From positions 124,001 through 188,000 of the forward strand of contig DATGLM010000049.1 of assembly GCA_035294125.1 (NCBI GenBank): 64,000 nucleotides of DNA, in the 5' to 3' direction. Shown here in pieces: positions 35,743 through 43,194 of the stretch. Under the pieces are notes generated by a model. It saw nothing but the letters and a program-made list of their open reading frames with translations, had not been told where the DNA came from and searched no databases. The position numbers were made by a program, and so were the translations under genes. This DNA comes from CADDYT01 sp035294125 (GTDB taxonomy: Bacteria > Chloroflexota > Ktedonobacteria > Ktedonobacterales > Ktedonobacteraceae). The first letter of the stretch is position 1. The number at the start of each line of letters is the position of its first letter.

Positions 35743-36771
35743 CTATGCAGGGACTGGCCCTGTTGAATTGCGAACAACGAGTTGTGTCGGAAGAACGAGA
35801 GGAGATATTTCTTCCTTCTCTTCTATCATGGCAATGAGTTGCTGTACGGCACCACGTCCCATAGCAACACGGTCCTGACGGACAGTGGTCAGTTGCGGGA
35901 CGGTATACTGGCAGAAATCGATGTCATCAAAACCCGTTAGAGAAACATCTTCTGGAACGCGCAACCCTTGCTCGGTGAGTGCCCGCAGAATACCGATAGC
36001 CATAAAATCGCTTCCGGCAACGATAGCAGTAAAGTCATGGCGTTCGGCTAACAGCGCCCTGGCAGACTCGTAAGCCTCATCGACGTTCCAGCCTGACTGG
36101 CGCACAAGGCCAGCGTCTGGCGTGATAGCGGCCTCTGCCAGCGCCTGCTGATAGCCGAGCAGGCGTTCCAGGCCGGAGAGGTCGGTAGTTAGTCCGGTCA
36201 CGAGGGCAATTCGTCTATGCCCCAGTGCAAGTAAATATTGGGTTACCTGCCGTGCGCCCTCGATATTATCTGATTTGACATAGGTGGCACAGCTTCCCTG
36301 GCTTATTCTATCGATAAATACCGTGGGAATAGAGGAATGAACGAGGGCCTGAGCGCGAGCCTCTGCAGCATAGAGCGAAATGACCCCGGCAATACGCCGG
36401 GTCTGCAAACTCCGTATGTAATTTTCGGGAGATTTGCCGTGTGGTCGCGAGGGTAAAAGCAGGTCATAGCCCAGGGAGACAGCTTCACGCTCAATGTTCT
36501 CCAGCACTCCCAGATAGAAATAGTGCGCTGTCTGACCGAGGTTTGAAAGAAATAATTCCTCTTTTTCAGGAAAAAGGGAGACTGCAATGACGCGGGAACG
36601 CTGTCGAACCAGGCTCTGGGCAATGACATCAGGTTCATATCCGAGCGCGGCGATTGCCGCACGGACCCGCTCTCGTGCTTCATCGCTCACTCGCGCCGAT
36701 CCATTAAGCGCGCGCGAAACGGTTGCCCGCGAGACCCCTGCTAATCGGGCAACCTCTTCACTTGTTGCCAT
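35743..36771 (-). CDS. LacI family transcriptional regulator
   Basis: The 342-residue repressor begins with the LacI helix-turn-helix TSEEVARLAGVSRATVSRAL and hinge, followed by a periplasmic-binding-like sensor domain (VIAVSLFP at about residue 65 onward, LTGFDDIDFC near 275). It probably senses an alpha-galactoside or its product. It is divergent from the regulator/ABC genes and upstream of GH4 in the same direction. Three matching operator-like sites lie in the intergenic region, one in its own leader, so it should repress itself and the opposite promoter. Confidence 0.93.
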   Translation of the reverse strand: MATSEEVARLAGVSRATVSRALNGSARVSDEARERVRAAIAALGYEPDVIAQSLVRQRSRVIAVSLFPEKEELFLSNLGQTAHYFYLGVLENIEREAVSLGYDLLLPSRPHGKSPENYIRSLQTRRIAGVISLYAAEARAQALVHSSIPTVFIDRISQGSCATYVKSDNIEGARQVTQYLLALGHRRIALVTGLTTDLSGLERLLGYQQALAEAAITPDAGLVRQSGWNVDEAYESARALLAERHDFTAIVAGSDFMAIGILRALTEQGLRVPEDVSLTGFDDIDFCQYTVPQLTTVRQDRVAMGRGAVQQLIAMIEEKEEISPLVLPTQLVVRNSTGPVPA

Positions 36772-36793
36772 ACAAAACCTCTACAGAGAAATC

Positions 36794-36805
36794 TACACGT
36801 GTTCA
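36794..36805. promoter_or_regulatory. LacI-type operator 1 (lacI leader)
   Basis: TACACGTGTTCA lies between the lacI promoter and its start, where bound repressor would block transcription. It shares the core nACACGyGTTC with the two other sites in this gap. Confidence 0.6.
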
Positions 36806-36818
36806 CATTAATGAAAAT

Positions 36819-36848
36819 AGTATGTCACGATCTATAACCTTCTGTCAA
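36819..36848 (-). promoter_or_regulatory. lacI promoter
   Basis: On the minus strand TTGACA (36843-36848) and CATACT (36819-36824) are spaced by 18 bases. Operator 1 lies about 15 bases downstream of the -10. Confidence 0.6.
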
Positions 36849-36912
36849 GTATAAAGGATGCTTTCCGCACATTTCCCGTAAGAAAAAGCGCGGGAACCGC
36901 TTCTCGTGTTAT

Positions 36913-36924
36913 GAGCACGTGTTC
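36913..36924. promoter_or_regulatory. LacI-type operator 2 (between the two promoters)
   Basis: GAGCACGTGTTC matches the operator core and sits midway between the two promoters, suited to DNA looping or to auxiliary repression. Confidence 0.5.
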
Positions 36925-37002
36925 TTTATTTTTATCGATGCGATCAACTCTCTTCTACTTCGGTCATGCGCTTTTGCTCAGTAAAAAGGCTGAATTTGTC
37001 GC

Positions 37003-37031
37003 TTGACAGAACGGCGAAAGGATGGTAATAT
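37003..37031 (+). promoter_or_regulatory. Strong sigma-70 promoter for the regulator/ABC side of the alpha-galactoside locus
   Basis: TTGACA and TAATAT are separated by exactly 17 bases. Operator 3 begins 15 bases after the -10, so it covers the early transcribed region. Confidence 0.75.
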
Positions 37032-37045
37032 GTTCTCGTGGAATG

Positions 37046-37057
37046 TACACGCGTTCA
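37046..37057. promoter_or_regulatory. LacI-type operator 3 (downstream of the plus-strand promoter)
   Basis: TACACGCGTTCA shares ten of twelve bases with operator 1 up to position differences in the core, and overlaps the expected first transcribed bases of the promoter at 37003-37031. Confidence 0.6.
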
Positions 37058-37106
37058 TAACAGGCCGTACAGAAACGACTGATGTGGATCGTGAAGAGGA
37101 GATAGC

Positions 37107-37118
37107 ATGGTCATTTAG
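37107..37118 (+). other. Three-codon leader reading frame with a strong ribosome site
   Basis: AGAGGAG (37095-37101) lies five bases before ATG GTC ATT TAG. It is the first start on the transcript from the 37003 promoter. It may be a minimal leader frame, or the cut-off start of a gene displaced when the downstream regulator gene arrived. No coding continuation is seen in frame. Confidence 0.35.
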
Positions 37119-37154
37119 ACTGATCAGTATAGATAGTACCCATCCTCAGGGGGT

Positions 37155-37217
37155 ATGTCACCCAACGTATACCCTCATATGAGGGTTTGCAACAGGAAGC
37201 GCTCTGTTGGGTAACAT
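37155..37217. repeat. Nested inverted repeats in the leader of the LuxR-type regulator
   Basis: ATGTCACCCAAC (37155-37166) pairs with GTTGGGTAACAT (37206-37217) with one mismatch. Inside lies the perfect palindrome ACCCTCATATGAGGGT (37171-37186). As RNA this makes a two-tier hairpin 31 bases before the regulator start; as DNA the palindrome could be a dimer binding site. Confidence 0.5.
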
Positions 37218-37248
37218 GTACAGTGGATGCATGATGGAGGGAGTTGAA

Positions 37249-39063
37249 ATGCCGAAAAATGCCCGTTATACCCTCGTCTGGTCGGCTTCACGTCAGGCAT
37301 ATGAACTACGCGAGCAGCAGGGGGTCGTGCAAGACATCGTTCCCGAAAACTCTGGCTGGTTGGATCAGGTGAAACAGCTATCTTCATTCTCCTTTCATGG
37401 CAGGTATGGCTATTATACAGCGTGCAAAGAATACAAGCGACGCGGTGAGGGGTACTGGTATGCATATGTGCGAGTTGGGGGTAAACTGGTCAAGCGCTAT
37501 CTGGGGCGAAGCATAAGCCTGACTATTCCCCGTTTGGAACAGATCGCGCTGGAACTATGGTCCGGTGGATCAGATATCCTGCGAAGAGAAGAGGCAGGTG
37601 TACCACGACTGTTCGCCGCATCCCTTGCACGGGAGGAAGTGGATTTATCTCCCTCTTTCTTGCCCATTCCTACAAACGGGGTTGATCAAATTGTTGAACA
37701 GCAGAACGGGTCCGTACATATCAATCTCATGGGCGATCCTCTACTTGCCACCAAAATCCACTTTCCACGCCCACGGGCGCGTCTCGTGCATCGTCCGCGC
37801 TTGACGCGGCGCTTGCAGCAGAGCATGACGCGAGTTTTAACCCTTATTTCAGCACCGGTTGGTTTCGGCAAGTCCACGTTACTCTCTGACTGGCTGGCGG
37901 CAGGCCCCATTCCCGTTGCCTGGCTTTCGCTCGACCCGGAGGACAACGAACCGCTTCGCTTCCTCTCTTACCTGCTTGCCGCTGTACAGGCGTACAATCC
38001 CCACCTTGTGAGGGGGATGCAGGTGCTGCACGATCGGCTTCAGCCACTCTCGATGGAGTCTGTGCTCACGTTGCTCATCAATGATCTGCTGATGCGTGGC
38101 GATGTACAGGAGGACTTCGTTGTCGTGCTGGATAATTACCAGTTCATTACGAACCTGTCTATTCATCATGCGCTTGCCTTTCTGCTGGATCATCTGCCGC
38201 CGGGCATACATCTCGTGCTTGCCACCCGCGAGGATCCTCCGCTTCCACTGGCCCATCTGCGCGCACGAGATGACTTGCTGGAATTGCGTGCTACCGATCT
38301 CCGCTTCACACAGGAGGAGGCATATGCCTTTCTCACAGAGGCGATGGATCTTGCGCTGACGAGAGAAGAAAGCACGCTTTTGCAGGTGCGTACAGAGGGT
38401 TGGATCACCGGCTTGCAGCTTGCCGCGTTTTCCTTGCAGGGGCGCGATGATGTGGGCACCTTCATCAAGGAGTTTAGTGGCGGCAATCACTATGTGGTGG
38501 ACTACCTGCTCGAAGAGGTTCTGAAGCGTCAGAGTGAGGTGGTGCAGCATTTTTTGTTGCAGACCTGTATCCTGGATCGATTATGTACACCCCTATGTGA
38601 TGCCGTGCGGGAGCAAGCGGGAAGCGAGATTCTCCTCGACTTTCTGGAGCGAGCCAACCTCTTTCTGCTGCCGCTCGATAGCGAGCGCAAATGGTATCGC
38701 TATCACCGCCTGTTTGCCGAGGCTTTGCGCCAGTTCTTACAACAAATCGCACCCACGCTGGTGCCTGTCTTACATCAACGCGCCAGCCGCTGGTATGAAC
38801 AGCAGGGGCTGTTCGTAGAGGCAATCGCTCACCGGTCGGTCGCCCGTACTCCTCAGCCCGCCTCGCTTCTAGAACTGCTCACCGCGCGCGAACGCGAAGT
38901 CTTGCGCTTGCTGCTGGAAGGCGCTTCCAACCAGGAGATTGCCCGGCAGCTTGTCCTCAGTGTCAATACGGTCAAGAAACATGTTTTGAACATCTGTGGA
39001 AAATTCAATGCACGCAGCCGTACACAAGTTATTGCGAAAGCACGATCACTTCCTTTTCTCTAG
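37249..39063 (+). CDS. LuxR-family ATPase regulator (MalT-like) lacking the TPR region
   Basis: A 604-residue regulator. Residues 1-105 form a domain with WSASRQAYELREQQG and GYWYAYVRVGGKLVKRYLGR that seems typical of Ktedonobacteria-type regulators. An ATPase follows, with Walker A SAPVGFGKSTLLSDW (201-215) and Walker B VVVLDNYQF. The C-terminal LuxR HTH (about 540-604) reads LTAREREVLRLL and NQEIARQLVLSVNTVKKHV. Usual family members have 850-1000 residues with a long TPR sensor between ATPase and HTH; here the junction is direct, so the TPR part is missing. Start ATG 37249 has GGAGG eight bases upstream. It probably activates the adjoining sugar genes. Confidence 0.85.
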   Translation: MPKNARYTLVWSASRQAYELREQQGVVQDIVPENSGWLDQVKQLSSFSFHGRYGYYTACKEYKRRGEGYWYAYVRVGGKLVKRYLGRSISLTIPRLEQIALELWSGGSDILRREEAGVPRLFAASLAREEVDLSPSFLPIPTNGVDQIVEQQNGSVHINLMGDPLLATKIHFPRPRARLVHRPRLTRRLQQSMTRVLTLISAPVGFGKSTLLSDWLAAGPIPVAWLSLDPEDNEPLRFLSYLLAAVQAYNPHLVRGMQVLHDRLQPLSMESVLTLLINDLLMRGDVQEDFVVVLDNYQFITNLSIHHALAFLLDHLPPGIHLVLATREDPPLPLAHLRARDDLLELRATDLRFTQEEAYAFLTEAMDLALTREESTLLQVRTEGWITGLQLAAFSLQGRDDVGTFIKEFSGGNHYVVDYLLEEVLKRQSEVVQHFLLQTCILDRLCTPLCDAVREQAGSEILLDFLERANLFLLPLDSERKWYRYHRLFAEALRQFLQQIAPTLVPVLHQRASRWYEQQGLFVEAIAHRSVARTPQPASLLELLTAREREVLRLLLEGASNQEIARQLVLSVNTVKKHVLNICGKFNARSRTQVIAKARSLPFL

Positions 39064-39345
39064 GGGGGAGTAATCTCACCGGCTGTTTTTATCTCTGCCG
39101 TTCCTCCTACCTGTTTGTCCCGTAAAAAATCACCCGGCAATACTTCTTTCGGATGCTGTTTTCTTCCTTACTGTCAACTATGCTTGATTCAATGTTCTAT
39201 TCAAAAATATCTATCTCTCCAAACTCAGCTATATTATTTCATTCGCTACTGTTTTTATCGTTTCAAGCTTCTCATAAGCGTGTTGCAGACGCATTGTACC
39301 TCGTCCTGGATTTGTAGCAGGTTTGAGTATCATCTGGGAGGATGA

Positions 39346-39594
39346 ATGATGACAGTCTACCGGATTCGTCTCAAAGAGAAGCTAGATCAGCACTGGTCGG
39401 CCTGGCTGGGTGGGCTGACGGTCATACACGAGGCGAATGGAGAGACAGTGCTAATCGGTGAGGTGGTTGATCAGGCTGCACTGCATGGTTTGCTGAACAA
39501 AGTGCGCGATCTGCAGTTGACATTGCTCTCTGTCTCCTCGCTAGAGGAGGATTCATCATCAAAGCAAGCAGAGGAGGAAAAGCCCATGAGATAG
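39346..39594 (+). CDS. Small conserved-looking protein of unknown function
   Basis: An 82-residue protein with YRIRLKEKLDQHWSAWLGGLTV, then EANGETVLIGEVVDQAALHGLLNKVRDLQLTLLSV and an acidic, Ser/Lys-rich tail. The pattern suggests a compact alpha/beta domain; I recall similar small proteins in Ktedonobacteria but cannot name a family. GGGAGG precedes two adjacent ATG codons; the second (39349) has the better spacing. It lies between the LuxR-type regulator and the ABC permease genes. Confidence 0.65.
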   Translation: MMTVYRIRLKEKLDQHWSAWLGGLTVIHEANGETVLIGEVVDQAALHGLLNKVRDLQLTLLSVSSLEEDSSSKQAEEEKPMR

Positions 39595-39684
39595 ATAGTC
39601 GGCGTTGTTGACCCCCCCTCATGTCTTTAAAGGCTCAGTATTTTTCATAGTGTGTGCCTACTTTCAATGGAGGAGTTGTGGCAT

Positions 39685-40656
39685 ATGCAAGAAATCAAAC
39701 GGGATATCACCGGCACAGGCGGCGCTGGTGCCGTGGTCATCACTCAGCCAGGCAGATTACGAGAAAAGCGGCGGTTTAAACCTCAAACGATTCTCAGTCT
39801 CCAGGCATATGCGTTCCTGCTGCCCAGCTTTATTGGCCTGCTGGTCTTTTCGCTCATCCCCATCGTTGCGGTTGCCGTGCTCAGTCTTTTCAACTGGAGC
39901 CTGATTGGTACGCCTACCTTCATCGGATTGAAGAATTACGGTGTGATGCTAAGCAGTTCGGCTTTCTGGCATTCGATGTTATTGACCCTGTATTACGTCT
40001 TGCTCAATATTCCGATGCAGACCGTCTTTGCCCTGTTGCTGGCGTTGCTGCTGAACCAGAAAATTCCAGGGCGGGGAATTTTCCGCACCATCTTTGTCGT
40101 ACCGTGGATGGCGACGGCGGCAGCGATGGGCATTGTCTGGCAATGGATTTTCGATCCCCAGTATGGGACGCTCAACACCTTTCTCAGCGTCTTCCACATC
40201 GTCGGCCCGGCCTGGCTCTCCTCGACAGCATGGGCCTTGCCTTCCATCGCAGCCGTCAACATCTGGCAGTACACCGGCTATAACATGCTGTTTTTCCTGG
40301 CCGGTCTCCAAGGCATTCCCCTTGATTTCTATGAAGCCGCTTCCCTGGACGGGGCCAACGCCGCGCGCCAGTTTTTCACTATTACGCTGCCACTATTGAC
40401 GCCGACCATGTTCTTTGTGCTTGTGACCGACATCATCGGGTCGGCGCAGGTCTTCGACACGGTGTACGTCATGACGCAGGGCGGTCCAGGCAATGCCACT
40501 ACCGTGCTCAACTTCAGCATCTTTCAGCAGGCATTTGTCTTCTTCCATGCAGGCTATGCCTCTGCGCTCTCGATGGCGCTGTTCGTGATTCTGCTCATCA
40601 TCACCATGATACAGGTGTTTTTCTTCAGCAACCGTACTGTCTACGATCTGAGCTAG
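39685..40656 (+). CDS. Carbohydrate ABC transporter permease, MalF/UgpA type
   Basis: The 323-residue membrane protein has six TM segments, starting with QAYAFLLPSFIGLLVFSLIP. The EAA loop reads EAASLDGANAARQFFTITLP, which contacts the ATPase. It pairs with the following MalG-type permease. ATG 39685 has GGAGGAG nine bases upstream; a frame to 39652 adds residues without support. The locus context suggests uptake of alpha-galactosides. Confidence 0.93.
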   Translation: MQEIKRDITGTGGAGAVVITQPGRLREKRRFKPQTILSLQAYAFLLPSFIGLLVFSLIPIVAVAVLSLFNWSLIGTPTFIGLKNYGVMLSSSAFWHSMLLTLYYVLLNIPMQTVFALLLALLLNQKIPGRGIFRTIFVVPWMATAAAMGIVWQWIFDPQYGTLNTFLSVFHIVGPAWLSSTAWALPSIAAVNIWQYTGYNMLFFLAGLQGIPLDFYEAASLDGANAARQFFTITLPLLTPTMFFVLVTDIIGSAQVFDTVYVMTQGGPGNATTVLNFSIFQQAFVFFHAGYASALSMALFVILLIITMIQVFFFSNRTVYDLS

Positions 40657-40680
40657 CTTCAAGGAAGGAGGAGAGCCTTT

Positions 40681-41571
40681 ATGACCTCAGTAAGTACCGA
40701 ACTTGCGTCACGTAAGGCGGTTGCGACCACGAAACAGGCAGCGTCGCCCCTGCGCAGGGTGCCGTTCTACGTGATTGTCTATATTATCCTCATACTCGGC
40801 GTGGTCATCTCGCTGTTCCCGTACTATATCGCGTTTCTGACAGCGCTGAAGCAGCCCAGTCAGATCTTCTCAGGCTCGGCGTGGACCTTGCCAAACCCGG
40901 TGACGTTCCAGAATTTCATCGACGTGGTGGAGAAGTACAATTTCCTGGCCTTTATCGGGCATACACTGATCTACGCGGTCATTCTTACGATCGGGCAACT
41001 CATTTTCAGTACCATGGCGGCATACGCCTTTGCCCGTATGGAGTTTCCGTTCCGCGATCAGATCTTCTGGCTCTACCTGTCGACTTTGATGGTACCTGCC
41101 GTCGTGACGCTGATTCCGCTCTTCCTGATTCTGAAGACCTTCGACCTGGTCAATACGTGGCCTGGTCTGGTACTGCCGTATGTGCTGGGGACGCCCTTTG
41201 GCATCTTCCTGATGCGGCAGTTCTTTCTTACCATCCCGAAAGACCTGGAAAGTGCTGCGCGTATCGATGGGGCGGGAACGATGCAGATTATGTTTCGGGT
41301 GATTTTGCCGCTGAGCCGCCCAATTATGGCAACGCTGGCCATCATCACGTTCGTGCAGGCCTGGAACTCCTTCCTCTGGCCCCTTATTGTGACGGATACC
41401 GATGATATGCGCGTGCTCACTGTCGGTATCGCAGCCTTTCAATCCAACTACGGGACGCAGTGGAACCTGATGATGGCTGCCACCTTCATTGCGCTAGGGC
41501 CATTACTGATCCTGTTTTTCCTGTTCCAGCAGCAGATTGTACGCTCCATTCATTTGAGCGGATTCAAATAG
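40681..41571 (+). CDS. Carbohydrate ABC transporter permease, MalG/UgpE type
   Basis: A 296-residue permease with six TM segments, the first in FYVIVYIILILGVVISLFPYY. The EAA loop reads ESAARIDGAGTMQIMFRVILP. Together with the previous gene it forms the channel of a sugar importer. AAGGAAGGAGG lies before the start, 24 bases after the first permease. No ATPase gene is in the locus, as is common when a shared MsiK-like ATPase serves several importers. Confidence 0.93.
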   Translation: MTSVSTELASRKAVATTKQAASPLRRVPFYVIVYIILILGVVISLFPYYIAFLTALKQPSQIFSGSAWTLPNPVTFQNFIDVVEKYNFLAFIGHTLIYAVILTIGQLIFSTMAAYAFARMEFPFRDQIFWLYLSTLMVPAVVTLIPLFLILKTFDLVNTWPGLVLPYVLGTPFGIFLMRQFFLTIPKDLESAARIDGAGTMQIMFRVILPLSRPIMATLAIITFVQAWNSFLWPLIVTDTDDMRVLTVGIAAFQSNYGTQWNLMMAATFIALGPLLILFFLFQQQIVRSIHLSGFK

Positions 41572-41626
41572 GGTATGCCGGATGCATCCGGACGGTGCGA
41601 GTGTCACTCTGAAAGGGAGGACAACG

Positions 41627-43057
41627 ATGAAGGACACTACCTGGTATCGACGATTGGCCTTTGTAGAGCGTGGACTAGTGCAAGGAGGTGCTCAAAACCG
41701 CTATTTATCACGGCCCCTGGCCTGGCTCTCGGTGGGCGTGGTAGCCTTGATGCTGCTGGTCGCTTTAGCCGCGTGCGGTGGATCGAGTTCATCAGGCAGC
41801 AGCAACGGCGTGGTGAATCTCACATATGCGCTGTGGGACCAGAATGAGCAGGTCGGCTATCAGAAGTCGATAAACGAATTCATGAAGCTGCACCCGAACA
41901 TTCATGTAACCATTGAGCAGACGCCGTGGGCTTCCTACTGGCAGAAACTGAGCACGGAGTTTGCGGCTGGCAATGCGCCGGACGTGTTCTGGGATCACCT
42001 GGCCTACTTCCCGTCGTTTGTGCAAGAGGGTCAGTTGATGAACCTGTCCCCGCTGATTAAGCAGAACAATATCGATATGTCTCAGTACTACCCATCACTG
42101 GTCAAAGAGTGGACGTATAACGGGAACGTGTACGGGCTGCCTAAAGACTGGGATACCATTGCCATTCTGTATAATAAGCAGATGCTCCAGAAGGCTGGCC
42201 TGCCTGTTCCTACCAACTGGACCTGGAATCCGACCGACGGGGGGACATTTCTCCAGTACGCGGAGAAGCTCACAATCGACCGGAACGGCAAAAATGCGAC
42301 ACAACCCGGTTTCGATCCAAACCACATTGTGCAGTACGGGTTTGTGTCGGAAAACAATGCTCAGGAAGGCTTCTGGAACTTCATCGCTATGAACGGCGGC
42401 CAGCTTATCGATAAGCAGTTCGGTCAGAACTTCGAACTCAATCAACCTGCTGATCAGCAAGCGTTACAGTTCCTGGTGAACCTGATCACAAAGTATCATG
42501 TCTCACCATCTGCGACAGAGACGAATAACAATGGGGGTGTCGCCGAGCAGTTGCTGGAGGGGGGTAAAGCGGCGATGGTCGCAGCCGGTGACTGGGAACT
42601 TACCTCGGTTCTGCAATCGACGAAGCTTCCTATTGGCGTAGCGGAATTGCCGACCGGACCGAACGGCGTGGTGAGCGTCTTCAATGGCCTGACCGACGCG
42701 ATCTATGCCAGGACCCCCCATCCACAGCAAGCCTGGGAGCTGGAGCAGTGGCTGGGTTCGACGCAATCTGAGCAGATTCTGGGCCAGGGTGGCTATGTCT
42801 GGCCCGGTATCCAGAGCGACGATCAGTTATTCGTGCAGGCATGGCAGAAGAAGGGATTGGATGTCACCCCTTACCTGAAGGAGGCGCAAGGCACAACGAT
42901 CCTCTTCCCGATCACCTTTGGCTACAACGAGGCATCCACGGATGTCAATAACATCTTCAACCAGATGTGGCTGGGGCAGATCTCGGTGGCGCAGGCGACA
43001 AGCCAGGCAGACCAGCAGGCCGATCAAGCTATACAATCGGCTTCCGCTGGCGGCTGA
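41627..43057 (+). CDS. Sugar-binding lipoprotein of an ABC importer (solute-binding family 1)
   Basis: The 476-residue lipoprotein has an unusually long positively charged N-region (about 30 residues) before the TM stretch and lipobox LVALAACGG, with the lipidated cysteine at C50. The mature part shows the family 1 pattern: LTYALWDQNEQ, WQKLSTEFAAGNAPDVFWDHLAYFP and EGGKAAMVAAGDWEL. It should bind an alpha-galactoside and deliver it to the two permeases. GGGAGG lies six bases before ATG 41627. In most such operons it comes first; here it is third, just before a strong terminator. Confidence 0.92.
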   Translation: MKDTTWYRRLAFVERGLVQGGAQNRYLSRPLAWLSVGVVALMLLVALAACGGSSSSGSSNGVVNLTYALWDQNEQVGYQKSINEFMKLHPNIHVTIEQTPWASYWQKLSTEFAAGNAPDVFWDHLAYFPSFVQEGQLMNLSPLIKQNNIDMSQYYPSLVKEWTYNGNVYGLPKDWDTIAILYNKQMLQKAGLPVPTNWTWNPTDGGTFLQYAEKLTIDRNGKNATQPGFDPNHIVQYGFVSENNAQEGFWNFIAMNGGQLIDKQFGQNFELNQPADQQALQFLVNLITKYHVSPSATETNNNGGVAEQLLEGGKAAMVAAGDWELTSVLQSTKLPIGVAELPTGPNGVVSVFNGLTDAIYARTPHPQQAWELEQWLGSTQSEQILGQGGYVWPGIQSDDQLFVQAWQKKGLDVTPYLKEAQGTTILFPITFGYNEASTDVNNIFNQMWLGQISVAQATSQADQQADQAIQSASAGG

Positions 43058-43062
43058 TCTAT

Positions 43063-43128
43063 GGTTCGAGAGGAACAACGGGATAAGACACTGTTTCGTT
43101 CCGTTGTTCCTCTCGAACCTTTTATTTT
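43063..43128 (+). terminator. Rho-independent terminator after the sugar-binding lipoprotein gene
   Basis: A perfect 19-base stem (43063-43081 with 43101-43119, arm GGTTCGAGAGGAACAACGG) with a 19-base loop is followed by TTTTATTTT. It separates the ABC genes from the GH36 gene, so GH36 should need its own promoter or read-through. Confidence 0.88.
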
Positions 43129-43194
43129 CATATAGCTACGACGATCATCCCGTTACTGCTCCGGGCATAATTGTGTAGAGATGGAGGGAACGCA

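Noticed and set aside
39115..39345. Possible 76-residue protein before the small gene at 39346
   Set aside because: Cys/Tyr/Phe-rich translation of an AT-rich gap, no ribosome site and no conserved pattern.
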